The notes: generated from the sequence alone by a model not told the origin. A stretch of DNA of 64,000 bases from Flavobacterium hydrocarbonoxydans (GCF_009789235.1 NZ_WSTB01000007.1:228861-292860), one strand, 5' to 3'; counted from the stretch's first letter, positions 1-8,980 are shown. Program-made: numbers and translations.

Positions 1-214
1 CGATCGCAGCATCTGAAGTGTTTAGGACTTGCTGTGCAGCCTGAATGGTTTGATTTATTATTGTTGCCCAATTTTTTATAATACTTTCCATAGAAGCTTT
101 ACTGTCAACAGCTCCGCTAAAATATGTTCCTGGAATTATACTAAAATTGTCATTATTAACTGCGCCACAGCTTATATGACTCCCTCCAACATCTACACCT
201 ATTGTTATTGCCAT
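1..214 (-). CDS. ROK family sugar kinase, N-terminal part (runs off left edge)
   Basis: The first 71 codons of a gene that continues beyond the window. The protein begins MAITIGVDVGGSHISCGAV, which carries the DxGG(S/T) phosphate-binding motif of the ROK family (sugar kinases and related repressors). No helix-turn-helix precedes the motif, so a cytoplasmic sugar kinase such as a glucokinase or fructokinase is more likely than a ROK repressor; the substrate cannot be told from this fragment. The ATG at 212-214 was chosen because the motif starts five residues later, as is usual. The leader is long (about 240 bp) if the promoter at 457-464 is the one used. That promoter is overlapped by an operator shared with the GH92 mannosidase gene at 13.6-15.9 kb, which suggests a role in glycan-sugar use. 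Confidence 0.75.
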   Translation of the reverse strand, partial: MAITIGVDVGGSHISCGAVNNDNFSIIPGTYFSGAVDSKASMESIIKNWATIINQTIQAAQQVLNTSDAAI

Positions 215-456
215 TTCTTATTCATTTTAATTATTTTATAAATCAAATTCTCAACCTCTATTCTAATAGCCGATTTTTTAAGCTCAAACTTTCTTCAAAC
301 CTAAAAATAAACACTTTAAACAAGCAATACTATATTGTCAAAAAACAATACTAAAAGCCTTAATTGTAATCACTTGGCTGCTCTACCTGTTTTTAATGAA
401 CGATAAGTTAAAAACCAAAAAACGGATTCATTAATTAGACAAAAAAATCAGGCAGG

Positions 457-478
457 CAAATATACTAAAACGTTTTAT
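457..478 (-). promoter_or_regulatory. -7 box overlapped by TAAAACGTTTTA operator, upstream of ROK gene
   Basis: On the minus strand TATATTTG (464-457) fits the Bacteroidota -7 box TAnnTTTG. The 16-bp string TACTAAAACGTTTTAT (463-478 on +) overlaps it and contains the 12-bp palindrome TAAAACGTTTTA. The same 16 bp occur at 15965-15980 ahead of the GH92 gene. Palindromes centred on CG are typical of LacI-type regulator sites, but no such regulator lies in the window. Apart from this and the box at 609-616, nothing else is evident in the 215-665 gap. Confidence 0.55.
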
Positions 479-608
479 TAAAAAAATATTTTTTAATCAA
501 TTAACACTATTTTACTCATTAAGACTCAACGGCAGATTCAGATTTAAAAAATTGTTGAAGGAAAAAAATGTAATTCCTACTAAGAATTAATTACATTTAG
601 GCAGCCAT

Positions 609-616
609 TAAATTTG
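609..616 (+). promoter_or_regulatory. -7 promoter box for the S33 peptidase gene
   Basis: TAAATTTG matches TAnnTTTG and lies 49 bp before the ATG at 666. A clear TTG at the expected upstream distance is missing, so this is a partial match only. Confidence 0.4.
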
Positions 617-665
617 TACTTTAGTAAAGCTAAAAACCAAAAAATAACTTTTATTCCAAAAAAAT

Positions 666-1694
666 ATGCGTCGAATACTTGTATTACTTACCTTTTCTTT
701 TTTAGTATTGATTTCCTGCAAAAAAGAAACTGCTTCTACTCCAGATTTGGTAGATTATTTTAATTATGGAGACACAACCGCAGTTGAATCAGCGGGTGTA
801 AAAATGATTCCCATTAAAACTCCTGTTGGCGATTTTAAAGTCTGGACAAAACGTTTTGGCACAAATCCGAAAATAAAAATACTTCTCCTTCATGGCGGTC
901 CGGCGATGACGCATGAATATATGGAATGCTTCGAAACTTTTTTTCAGCGTGAAGGTTTTGAGTTTTACGAATACGATCAATTGGGTTCCTATTACAGTGA
1001 TCAGCCAAAAGACAGTACACTCTGGACAACGGAACGTTTTGTCGAAGAAGTAGAACAGGTTCGTAAAGCAATTGGAGCCGACCAGTCTAATTTTTATGTT
1101 TTAGGAAATTCCTGGGGCGGAATCCTGGCAATGGAATATGCTCTGAAATATCAAAAAAACCTAAAAGGATTATTGGTTGCAAACATGATGGCGAGTGCTC
1201 CAGAATATGGCAAATATGCTGATGAAGTTTTAGCAAAGCAAATGAAACCCGAGGTCTTAACAGAACCAAGAGCTCTGGAAGCGAAGAAAGATTTTGCTAA
1301 TCCGCGCTATATGGAATTGCTGATTCCGAATTTTTATAAAGAGCATTTATGCCGTTTACAAGAATGGCCGGATGGTTTTAACCGATCTATGAAACATGCC
1401 AATGGCGAAGTTTATACGATGATGCAGGGCCCGAGTGAATTTGGAATTAGCGGACGCCTGAAACACTGGGACATCAAAAACCGACTGAAAGAAATCGCGG
1501 TTCCGACCCTGATGATTGGTGCAAAATACGACACCATGGATCCAAAAGCAATGGAAGAGCAAAGTAAACTGGTGCAAAAAGGACGTTATTTATACTGCCC
1601 TAACGGAAGTCATTTAGCCATGTGGGACGACCAGAAAGTCTTTATGAAAGGCGTAATTCAGTTTGTGAAAGATGTGGATGCTGGAGGGTTTTAA
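666..1694 (+). CDS. proline iminopeptidase-like alpha/beta hydrolase, lipoprotein (peptidase family S33)
   Basis: A 342-residue secreted hydrolase. The N-terminus has a signal sequence ending in a lipobox (LISC, Cys18), so the mature protein should be a membrane-anchored lipoprotein. The oxyanion-hole motif HGGPA is at residues 76-80 and the nucleophile elbow GNSWGG has Ser149. Asp289 (KYDTMDP) and His316 (NGSHLAMWD) complete the catalytic triad. This layout is that of proline iminopeptidases and related S33 hydrolases, which remove N-terminal proline from peptides. It is a single-gene unit: the next gene, at 2222, is convergent and separated by repeats. The exact substrate is not shown by the sequence. 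Confidence 0.85.
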   Translation: MRRILVLLTFSFLVLISCKKETASTPDLVDYFNYGDTTAVESAGVKMIPIKTPVGDFKVWTKRFGTNPKIKILLLHGGPAMTHEYMECFETFFQREGFEFYEYDQLGSYYSDQPKDSTLWTTERFVEEVEQVRKAIGADQSNFYVLGNSWGGILAMEYALKYQKNLKGLLVANMMASAPEYGKYADEVLAKQMKPEVLTEPRALEAKKDFANPRYMELLIPNFYKEHLCRLQEWPDGFNRSMKHANGEVYTMMQGPSEFGISGRLKHWDIKNRLKEIAVPTLMIGAKYDTMDPKAMEEQSKLVQKGRYLYCPNGSHLAMWDDQKVFMKGVIQFVKDVDAGGF

Positions 1695-1825
1695 GGACGA
1701 AGATTTTAACGCAGAGATTACGGAGTTTTTTCGCAGAGTTTGCAGAGTTTTTAAAAAACGTTTTTATTTGGGGTGAAAAAGTTCGCAAAGCTATATGCAA
1801 ACTAAATCATCTAATTATATCAGCC

Positions 1826-2022
1826 CGTTGGGTGTAATTAATAAGAATTTAATTAAACACATAGAAAACATAGATTCTAAGATTTTGAAAAAAGGAAATC
1901 AAAAAGAAACTCGTTTCTTCACACATAGTCCCGATAACTATCGGGATGTTTTAATGCAAGTGAAACGCCTTTTTTGAGTTCAATTAGCTATGTTTCTATG
2001 TGTTAAAAAATTTCACCCAACG
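1826..2022. repeat. MITE-like 197-bp element, copy 1
   Basis: Bounded by inverted ends CGTTGGGTG (1826-1834) and CACCCAACG (2014-2022). Inside these, subterminal repeats AACACATAGAAA and TTTCTATGTGTT face each other, and a central palindrome CCCGATAACTATCGGG sits near 1930-1945. A diverged inverted copy lies at 59367-59549. It encodes no credible protein; a 60-codon reading frame across it is incidental. The remainder of the 1695-2221 gap holds only the hairpin repeat at 2061-2211. Confidence 0.75.
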
Positions 2023-2060
2023 AGTTAATTATATCAAAATCATTCTACTGAAAACAACTG

Positions 2061-2211
2061 CCCTAGCCCAGATTGAAGTGGAAAGCCCGGAGCAAAAAAA
2101 ATGTATTTCTTGTTATAAAAAAGCGACTGAAAGAAGCTCTTTTTATGACAATAGAAATACATTTTTTTTGTGAGGACTTGAAACGGAAAGCTGGAATTAG
2201 CTCCTAAAAAA
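2061..2211 (-). repeat. hairpin repeat with CCTAGCCC / AGCTCCT ends, copy A
   Basis: One of five related intergenic elements (others at about 12128, 23288, 42122 and 59217). The outer arms are CCTAGCCCaGATtGAAGTGGAAA and its distal partner CGGAAAGCTGGAATTAGCTCC. The interior is a long hairpin in which ATGTATTTCT pairs with the complementary run before the second arm, and ATAAAAA with TTTTTAT. Copy A is the most diverged in its interior but retains pairing. It lies between two convergent genes. Confidence 0.75.
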
Positions 2212-2221
2212 CTAACTTTTA

Positions 2222-3226
2222 TTAGGTATTCAACCCGTCAATCACTTCTTTGGTGAGCTGGATGCTTTTTAGTTTTGCCTGATGATCAAAGATTGGGCTG
2301 GTTGCCATAAGCTCATCAATTTGGGCGTAATCGATAAATTTTTTCAGGTCGGCTGCGAGTTGTTCCGGACTCCCTGCAAACGTACAGGCGGTCATCTGGT
2401 TGACATGAAAACGCTCTTCTTCGCTCATAATATCGTCCAGAGACGGCACCGGCGGCTGTAAGCCTTTACGATCGTTTCTGATTAAATTCAGGAACATCTG
2501 GTACAAACTTGTCGAAAGAAATTCGGCTTCCTCATTGGTATCGGCTGCGATAATATTAACGCAGGCCATAGTTTTGGGCTTATCCAAATACGGTGAAGGC
2601 TGAAAATTCTCGCGGTAAAATTCGAAAGCCTGTATCATTTGGCGTGGTGCAAAATGACCCGCAAAAGCATAAGGCAATCCGTAAGCGGCGGCCAAAGCAG
2701 CACTCTCGGTACTGGAACCTAAAATCCAGATGGGAACAGTGGTGCCTTCAGCAGGAAAAGCACGCACTTTTGCCGTGACATTTTCGCCTGAAAAATAATC
2801 CTGAAGTTTTGATACGTTTTGCGGAAAACGCTGTGCCTGCTCAAAAAAGTCTTTTCGGATGGCCTCGGCAGTAGGCTGATCGGTTCCCGGAGCGCGCCCT
2901 AAACCTAAATCAATACGGTTGGGATAAAGCGTTTCTAAAGTTCCAAATTGCTCTGCCACAATTAAAGGCGAATGGTTAGGTAGCATGATGCCGCCTGAAC
3001 CTACACGTATATTTTGGGTCTGACTGGCAATATAACCTATCAAAACTACGGTAGCCGTACTGGCAACGTGCGCCATATTGTGATGCTCAGCGAGCCAGAA
3101 TCGTTTGTATCCTAAAGTATCTGCAAGTTGCGCTATGTCTTTTGTTTTCTGGAAAGTTTCGGAAGCATTGCTATCCTGAGTGATGATAGCGAGTTCTAAT
3201 ATTGAAATTGAAATTGGGTCTTTCAT
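2222..3226 (-). CDS. LLM class flavin-dependent oxidoreductase (bacterial luciferase-like)
   Basis: A 334-residue cytoplasmic protein of the luciferase-like monooxygenase superfamily, using reduced flavin (FMN or F420-type TIM barrel). Characteristic stretches are RFWLAEHHNM near residue 43, VGSGGIMLPNHSPL near residue 77 and DLGLGRAPGTD near residue 106, matching the MsnO8/YhbW subgroup. The length is normal for that subgroup. It is a single gene, divergent from the DUF2975/HTH pair at 3411 and convergent with the S33 peptidase gene. The physiological substrate of this subgroup is generally unknown, so only the class is assigned. Confidence 0.88.
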   Translation of the reverse strand: MKDPISISILELAIITQDSNASETFQKTKDIAQLADTLGYKRFWLAEHHNMAHVASTATVVLIGYIASQTQNIRVGSGGIMLPNHSPLIVAEQFGTLETLYPNRIDLGLGRAPGTDQPTAEAIRKDFFEQAQRFPQNVSKLQDYFSGENVTAKVRAFPAEGTTVPIWILGSSTESAALAAAYGLPYAFAGHFAPRQMIQAFEFYRENFQPSPYLDKPKTMACVNIIAADTNEEAEFLSTSLYQMFLNLIRNDRKGLQPPVPSLDDIMSEEERFHVNQMTACTFAGSPEQLAADLKKFIDYAQIDELMATSPIFDHQAKLKSIQLTKEVIDGLNT

Positions 3227-3344
3227 ATAAAAAAAATCTTTTTACAAAATTAATTCATTTCCGCCGAAGCCTTTTGCTTTCTACTGTTAATAGAATTATA
3301 ATGTTTTGCTTCTTTAAAAAACTGAGTGTTAAAATCAAATTTTA

Positions 3345-3384
3345 ATAATTAATTATTGTTTTACGATAATTAATTATACATTTG
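3345..3384 (+). promoter_or_regulatory. promoter with two ATAATTAATTAT operator palindromes
   Basis: TTG at 3356-3358 and TACATTTG at 3377-3384 are 18 bp apart, matching the Bacteroidota sigma-A-type promoter. Two identical 12-bp perfect palindromes, ATAATTAATTAT, occupy 3345-3356 and 3366-3377. Their centres are 21 bp apart, two helical turns, so a bound dimer pair would sit on one DNA face and cover both promoter elements. The HTH protein encoded at 3929 is an obvious candidate for binding here (inference). Confidence 0.6.
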
Positions 3385-3410
3385 CAACAACAAATTAAAT
3401 TTCTGATTCC

Positions 3411-3926
3411 ATGAAGACAACTCATATTGTTTCGAAAATCTTATTTTACATTACGCGTTTTTTAGCATTTGTTTATTTTACTTTAGCGGGTTATTCTTTG
3501 CTTGCATTAGCAACTGGCTGGTCGTTACGTTTTAAAGATAACGGCAAATATTTTCAGGTTTGTTATCCTTTTACAGAAAAACCTTTAATGTTAGGCGATT
3601 ATAATATTCCATATATTATTTTTGATTTTTTAGCGCCTCTAAGTCTTTACGGACTTTTCTTTTTGCTGATCAGCAATGTGTTTAAAGTGTTTTTTCAGCC
3701 CAAATTATTTACCCAAAACGGAATCGATCATCTAAGGCGGTTTTATTTAGCTAATTTACTATTGCCCAGTATAACGATATTCCTGGCTTCACTATTTGTT
3801 CCTCTGGACAATGAGGTTTCTATTTTTATTGTACTGCATTTTATGCTGGGTGTTTTTGCTTACTTTTTGGCCGCTATTTTCAAGCAGGGATTGAATCTTC
3901 AGAACGAACAAGACTTATTTATATAA
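3411..3926 (+). CDS. DUF2975-like integral membrane protein
   Basis: A 171-residue protein with four hydrophobic segments at about residues 12-35, 60-88, 110-128 and 133-155, ending in a short charged tail. Proteins of this size and pattern, directly followed by a small Cro/C1-type HTH gene, are the DUF2975 family, found widely as a membrane-protein/regulator pair of unknown function. The HTH gene begins 2 bp after this stop codon, so the two are almost certainly co-transcribed from the promoter at 3345-3384. A role in sensing at the membrane is inferred from the pairing only. Confidence 0.75.
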   Translation: MKTTHIVSKILFYITRFLAFVYFTLAGYSLLALATGWSLRFKDNGKYFQVCYPFTEKPLMLGDYNIPYIIFDFLAPLSLYGLFFLLISNVFKVFFQPKLFTQNGIDHLRRFYLANLLLPSITIFLASLFVPLDNEVSIFIVLHFMLGVFAYFLAAIFKQGLNLQNEQDLFI

Positions 3927-3928
3927 TC

Positions 3929-4135
3929 ATGCCAATAATTGTAAATGTTGATGTAATGCTTGCCAAACGCAAGATGCAAAGTAAAGAATTGGCTGAGAAA
4001 TTAGGAATTACGCCAGCCAATTTATCCATACTTAAAACCGGCAAGGCCAAAGGAATCCGCTTTGACACCCTGGAAGCCATTTGCCATATTCTGGACTGCC
4101 AGCCCGGTGATATTTTAGAGTATGTAAGCGAATAA
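3929..4135 (+). CDS. small Cro/C1-type helix-turn-helix regulator
   Basis: A 68-residue single-domain DNA-binding protein. Residues 18-60 form the five-helix HTH of the Cro/CI (YozG-like) class: SKELAEKLGITPANLSILKT is the core helix-turn-helix, and LEAICHILDCQPGDILEY is the conserved fourth/fifth helix. The gene starts 2 bp after the DUF2975 gene and precedes the ABC operon by 111 bp. It most likely autoregulates through the twin palindromes at 3345-3377 and may also control the ABC genes. Length is typical of the family. Confidence 0.85.
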   Translation: MPIIVNVDVMLAKRKMQSKELAEKLGITPANLSILKTGKAKGIRFDTLEAICHILDCQPGDILEYVSE

Positions 4136-4246
4136 ATTTCAATCTAAATCATTTTTATAATCGGTTTTCTTTTGAAGCCGACAGGCATACTATTGCCTAA
4201 TTTTTCGAAATACTTATCAGTATCAATCATCTAAATCAATCAAAAA

Positions 4247-5131
4247 ATGAACAGTTTAATCATCAAAAATCTCAGTAAAACCTATGAGAATGATACGCAG
4301 GCACTCGCCAATGTATCGCTGGAAATCAATAACGGAATGTTTGGCTTATTGGGTCCCAATGGAGCCGGAAAATCAACTTTAATGCGAACCATTGCCGCTT
4401 TGCAGGAACCTTCTTCCGGCAGTATTTCTTTTAACGGAATTGACATTGTGCAAAACCCTAGGTATATCAGGGAAAATATTGGGTATTTGCCACAGGAATT
4501 TGGCGTTTATCCTAAAATTTCTGCCTATCGGCTGCTGGATCATCTTGCCGTTTTAAAAGGAATCGTGGATAAAAAAGAAAGACACGATCAGATTTTATAT
4601 TTACTGCAACAGACCAATTTGCTGCCACATAAAGACAAAGCGGTTCATTCTTTCTCGGGCGGAATGCGTCAGCGGTTTGGAATTGCACAGGCTTTACTTG
4701 GCAATCCTAAAATTATTATTGTTGATGAACCCACTGCCGGCCTGGACCCTGAGGAGCGCAACCGGTTCAATAACTTACTAAGTGAAATTGGAGAAAACAT
4801 CATCGTGCTTTTATCGACTCATATTGTCGAAGACGTTCGCGATTTATGTACCAATATGGCTATTATCTCAAACGGAAAATTGATTCTTGAAGGCCAACCT
4901 AATGAGGCAATAGCATCTCTAAAAGATAAAATCTGGATGAAAGCGATTAACAAATCTGAACTGGAGGAATATCAGGCAAATATGACTATTATTTCATCAA
5001 ACTTAAATTCGGGAAAACTGAATATCCATGTGTTTTCGGAGCAGCAGCCGGATCTGGGTTTCAGCTTAATCGCACCCGATTTAAGTGATGTTTATTTTCG
5101 GGTATTAGCTCAAAATCAATTTAAAATATAA
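4247..5131 (+). CDS. ABC transporter ATP-binding protein
   Basis: A 294-residue nucleotide-binding subunit. Walker A GPNGAGKST is at residues 36-44, the Q-loop LPQEF at 81-85, the signature FSGGMRQR at 136-143, Walker B IIIVDEP at 156-162 and the H-loop His192. The C-terminal 80 residues are a non-conserved extension, as in CcmA/NatA-type exporters. It lies 4 bp upstream of the gene for its permease partner, which is fused to a peptidase. Together they should form an ABC-2-type exporter or membrane remodelling complex in the inner membrane; the cargo is unknown. Confidence 0.9.
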   Translation: MNSLIIKNLSKTYENDTQALANVSLEINNGMFGLLGPNGAGKSTLMRTIAALQEPSSGSISFNGIDIVQNPRYIRENIGYLPQEFGVYPKISAYRLLDHLAVLKGIVDKKERHDQILYLLQQTNLLPHKDKAVHSFSGGMRQRFGIAQALLGNPKIIIVDEPTAGLDPEERNRFNNLLSEIGENIIVLLSTHIVEDVRDLCTNMAIISNGKLILEGQPNEAIASLKDKIWMKAINKSELEEYQANMTIISSNLNSGKLNIHVFSEQQPDLGFSLIAPDLSDVYFRVLAQNQFKI

Positions 5132-5135
5132 TGTT

Positions 5136-8100
5136 ATGTTTACAAAATTAATTCAATTTGAATGGCATAACAACACCAGAAACTGGACTTTTTATGCCTC
5201 GTTTTTAATTTATTTGGTATTCGGTTATATGGTGGGAGCCTATGCCAATTTTTCGTTTTCAGGCGCGTACAAAAACAGCCCTTATGTGTTAATGTATGCT
5301 ATTGGTTTAATATCCCTTACCACCATATTCTCTATTACACTACAAGTGGCACAAAGTTTTTTAAAGGCTTATGAAACTAACTTTGACACCCTCATTTTTA
5401 CAACTCCGGTTTCTAAATTCAATTATTTAGGAAGTCAGTTTATAGTGGCTTTTGCAGTAGCGGTATCTTCATTCGGAATGTTTCTTTTAGGTCTGATGGC
5501 GGGACATCAAATGCCCTGGCTGTCCCAAGATGAAATGGGGACTTTTTATCTTATAAATTACCTCTGGCCTTATTTGGTTTTAGTAATTCCGAACATCCTG
5601 TTGTGTCTTTCTGTTTTAACCACTTTGGCCTGGATTACCCGAAACAAACTTCTGATTTACGTAGGCGGTTTACTGGTTTACATTTTATATATAGCCGGTT
5701 CCCTGTTCTCCAACTCCCCTATTTTTGCAAATGCTTCCCCTTCATCAGCAGCTTCGATGTCACTGGCAGCAAAAGTAGATCCGTTTGGGCTGGCCGCTTT
5801 TTTGGAGCAAACACGTTATTGGACCGCTTCTGAAAAAAACAATAATTTACTGGATTTATCAGGTAATTTTCTTTTTAACAGGATACTGTGGATGAGTATT
5901 TCTCTGCTTTTAATCCTACTTTCGTATCATTTATTTTCTTTCCGAAAACCAAAAATCAAAAAGATAAAATCTGAAAAAGCTTCTGTATCTTCTAATTCTT
6001 TTTCTTCAGAAATACCTAAAAAAATAGAATTCAGAACTTTAAAACATAATGTATTGGTTCTGAAAAGTTTTATAAAAATGGATGTAGCACTTATTTTAAA
6101 AGGCATTCCTTTTTTATTGATTGTACTTTTGTTTTCCGGATTGCTTTTAATCGAAATTTCGGATGAAATTGACGGCGGTATCAGAATGGCGCAAAACGTA
6201 ACTAATACAGCCCTGATGATCAGCACCATCATGGATCGACTGCCTTTTATCTTAATTCTGATTTTGCTTTTTTACAGTAATGAATTACTCAACCGAAGCG
6301 AAAGTGCCCGCTTTGAAACGCTCGAAAATACGACTCCTTATCAACAATCAATAATGTTGGCGGCTAAACTCTTTTCATTGCTTACCATGCCATTTGTAAT
6401 TATTACACTTAGTATTCTAATAGGTTGCGGATTTCAGATCATTCACGGAAATGCTCCGATAGAATTTGGGCTTTACGCTTCTTTATTTTATTATTTAGGC
6501 TTCCCTATTTTACTGATTTCTGTAGTTATTCTTTTTATTCAAACGCTCATCCGCAGTAAATATTTAGGGCTGCTTGCGGCTACTATTGTCACTATCCTGA
6601 TTAGCTCCGTCATTGGAGAACAATTGGGCATTGCACATCCTTTATTGCGTTTTGGAGATGCTTTCAAAAAAGAATATTTCGATTTGAATGGTTTTGGAAA
6701 TTATACGTTCCCTTTTCATATTTCGATGCTGTATAACACCGGATTGGCATTGCTTCTTTTCACGCTTACTGGTATATTATGGAAAAGAAATACTACCGTT
6801 TTAAATACCTTCCGAAGACATTTCTTTAACCCGATTCAAAAAATATCTTTTGTTCTTGGAGGCCTTATTTTTATTGGTTTTGGAAGTTATCTTTTTTATA
6901 AAACCAATATCGAATATCCTTATCTTACCAAAGAAGACCAATACAACTGGAGTGAACAATACGAACTGAAATTCAAAAAATATAATGCTTTAGAACAGCC
7001 CACAATTATTTCAGTAAAAAGTGATGTGGCTTTGTTTCCGGATCAGAATCGGTATGAGGTAAAAGGAAGTTATGAATTGATCAACAATTCCAAACAACCC
7101 ATAGAACGTTTGCTGCTTTATATCGATCGTAATTCAAAACTTCTTTCTGTCAGTATCCCGAGTGCCAAACGTATAAAAGACGATGGTAAGTTTCATCATT
7201 ACTGGTACCAACTGGCAAAACCGCTGAAACCAAAACAAAAAATTAAGATGTCTTTTTCGTTTGAATCTACGTGGTCGCCCTTTAAAGGACACACTGCTTT
7301 TAATTCGATTATCGAAAATGGTTCTTTTATGCGAATAAGCCGCTATTATCCTTATTTTGGCTACCAGCCTTCTAATGAAATCAGCAGCAAAAAAGAACGT
7401 TTAAAAAGAGATTTAAAACCACAGTCTCCTTTAAAAAAACTAGAAGACAAATCGGTTTCAGCTTATGATTTTATTGACTATGATGCTGTTGTTTCGACAT
7501 CAGAAAATCAGACCGCAATAGGTGTTGGAGATTTAATTGGCCAATGGAAAAAAGACGATCGCAATTATTTTCATTATCGTTCACACGGAAAAATCCCTTT
7601 TAGATTTGCTTTTTCTTCAGCAAGATATCAGCTTAAAAAAATATCTTATAAAGGTATTTCGATCGAAGTTTATTATGATTCCCGACACAGCCGAAACGTT
7701 TCGAAACTGATTAAAAACATAAAAAATACGCTGGATTATGTTCAGGGTAATTTTGGAAAATATCCCTATAAAACGATTCGATACGCCGAGATTTCCGCAT
7801 TTGCTGATGGTTTTGCCGCCACTTCGTATCCTTCGACTGTTTACATGAAAGAGAATTTCGGGTTTTACAGCGACCTCAATCACAAGGACAAAGAAGATAT
7901 TATCAATCAGTTAACAGCTCATGAACTATCGCATGAATGGTGGGGAAATGCCCAAATCAGCCCGGAAGAAAAAGAAGGCAGCTGGATTTTGACGGAAACT
8001 TTGGCGCAATACACCGAATTGATGTTATACGAAAAAGAACACGGTACGGAAAAAGCTTTGGAAACCTTAAAAATTCATTTGGATTTATACCTCAGCAGCA

Positions 8101-8672
8101 GAAGCTCTGACCCTGAAACCCCTCTTTATAAAACCAATTATGACACGCCGCATTTACCTTACGACAAAGGCATGCTGGTAATGCATCAGCTTAAAATGTT
8201 AATTGGCGAAAAAAAGGTAAATCTGGCATTGCACAACTTCTTAAAGCATTATAAATACCCAAATCCTGTTCCGGATTCTGAAGATTTATTAGGTGAAATT
8301 TATAACGTTACCACTCCAGAACTGCATCCTAAATTAGAGGAATTGTTTAAAAAAATAATTACTTATTCCTCCAAAGTCATAGCAGTCGAAAGTCATAAAA
8401 AGAAAGGAAATTATGAAGTAAATTTTAGAATCAGCACCAAAAAATACAGCGAAAATACGACCGGAAACCGAACACTTATTCCAAATGACGCGACTATTGA
8501 TATTGGAATTTACGATGAAAACGGAACGCTATTCCATTATCCGTTCTCTATCAAAAATAACGCTGCCGAAGGAAAAATAAAACTTAAAACCAAACCTCAG
8601 CGTATTGTAATTGATCCGTATCTAAAAAACATTGACACCTTTATTCAGGATAACGAAAAAGAAATGAATTAG
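5136..8672 (+). CDS. ABC-2 permease fused to M1 family aminopeptidase
   Basis: An 1178-residue fusion. Residues 1-590 contain two sets of about six membrane spans (around 18-265 and 315-590) separated by a basic cytoplasmic loop (about 270-300), as in an ABC-2 permease dimer in one chain. Residues 600-1178 form an M1 metallopeptidase domain with the zinc motif HELSH at 929-933 and the downstream ligand in the TETLAQYTELM segment (Glu954). The spacing between these is 20 residues rather than the classical 18. The usual GxMEN exopeptidase motif is not visible; the aligned region reads GFAATSYPSTV. The peptidase domain probably faces the periplasm. Such fusions are known in Bacteroidota, but their substrate is not. 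Partner ATPase is the preceding gene. Confidence 0.88.
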   Translation: MFTKLIQFEWHNNTRNWTFYASFLIYLVFGYMVGAYANFSFSGAYKNSPYVLMYAIGLISLTTIFSITLQVAQSFLKAYETNFDTLIFTTPVSKFNYLGSQFIVAFAVAVSSFGMFLLGLMAGHQMPWLSQDEMGTFYLINYLWPYLVLVIPNILLCLSVLTTLAWITRNKLLIYVGGLLVYILYIAGSLFSNSPIFANASPSSAASMSLAAKVDPFGLAAFLEQTRYWTASEKNNNLLDLSGNFLFNRILWMSISLLLILLSYHLFSFRKPKIKKIKSEKASVSSNSFSSEIPKKIEFRTLKHNVLVLKSFIKMDVALILKGIPFLLIVLLFSGLLLIEISDEIDGGIRMAQNVTNTALMISTIMDRLPFILILILLFYSNELLNRSESARFETLENTTPYQQSIMLAAKLFSLLTMPFVIITLSILIGCGFQIIHGNAPIEFGLYASLFYYLGFPILLISVVILFIQTLIRSKYLGLLAATIVTILISSVIGEQLGIAHPLLRFGDAFKKEYFDLNGFGNYTFPFHISMLYNTGLALLLFTLTGILWKRNTTVLNTFRRHFFNPIQKISFVLGGLIFIGFGSYLFYKTNIEYPYLTKEDQYNWSEQYELKFKKYNALEQPTIISVKSDVALFPDQNRYEVKGSYELINNSKQPIERLLLYIDRNSKLLSVSIPSAKRIKDDGKFHHYWYQLAKPLKPKQKIKMSFSFESTWSPFKGHTAFNSIIENGSFMRISRYYPYFGYQPSNEISSKKERLKRDLKPQSPLKKLEDKSVSAYDFIDYDAVVSTSENQTAIGVGDLIGQWKKDDRNYFHYRSHGKIPFRFAFSSARYQLKKISYKGISIEVYYDSRHSRNVSKLIKNIKNTLDYVQGNFGKYPYKTIRYAEISAFADGFAATSYPSTVYMKENFGFYSDLNHKDKEDIINQLTAHELSHEWWGNAQISPEEKEGSWILTETLAQYTELMLYEKEHGTEKALETLKIHLDLYLSSRSSDPETPLYKTNYDTPHLPYDKGMLVMHQLKMLIGEKKVNLALHNFLKHYKYPNPVPDSEDLLGEIYNVTTPELHPKLEELFKKIITYSSKVIAVESHKKKGNYEVNFRISTKKYSENTTGNRTLIPNDATIDIGIYDENGTLFHYPFSIKNNAAEGKIKLKTKPQRIVIDPYLKNIDTFIQDNEKEMN

Positions 8673-8675
8673 ACC

Positions 8676-8711
8676 AAAAGCGCTCTGTAAACAATGCAGG
8701 GCGTTTTTTTT
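8676..8711 (+). terminator. terminator of the ABC operon
   Basis: Stem CGCTCTG / CAGGGCG (one G-T pair) with an 8-9 nt loop followed by eight T residues, starting 4 bp after the permease-peptidase stop codon. Confidence 0.75.
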
Positions 8712-8737
8712 GATTCCTATTAATACGAAAGGTCAAT

Positions 8738-8797
8738 GGCTAAAGCCCCATATATTTAACAAATTTAACCCTCCAGATAAATCTGGAGGCTAGTCAA
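8738..8797 (+). repeat. RAYT-associated hairpin unit 1
   Basis: Begins with the small palindrome GGCTAAAGCC (8738-8747) and ends with the hairpin CCTCCAGAT-aa-ATCTGGAGG (8770-8789) followed by CTAGTCAA. The same two-part unit occurs inverted at 8919-8980 and direct at 9466-9527, on both sides of the transposase gene. Confidence 0.85.
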
Positions 8798-8918
8798 AAA
8801 TATTTAAGGCAAATTTTCTAACTAAACAAGCTTAATAAATTAGTGATAAAAATAATTTAATTAAAAAATAAGAAATATCTTAAAAATAAAAAATATTTTT
8901 AATTTTACGTTAAACGCT

Positions 8919-8980
8919 TGACTAGCCTCCAGATTCATCTGGAGGTAATAAATTCGGCATCTAAATCGGCTTTAGCCAAA
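8919..8980 (-). repeat. RAYT-associated hairpin unit 2 (inverted)
   Basis: TTGACTAG, then the hairpin CCTCCAGAT-tc-ATCTGGAGG (8927-8946), then GGCTTTAGCC: the reverse complement of unit 1. Units 1 and 2 form a head-to-head pair with about 120 bp of AT-rich sequence between them, a common REP arrangement (BIME-like). Confidence 0.85.

Noticed and set aside
29..241. 70-codon plus-strand frame at the left edge
   Set aside because: It lies opposite the ROK gene, which has a clear DVGGSH motif; the plus-strand translation has no plausible domain.
1795..1977. 60-codon frame across the MITE-like element
   Set aside because: It runs through inverted repeats shared with 59367-59549, where the frame is not kept.
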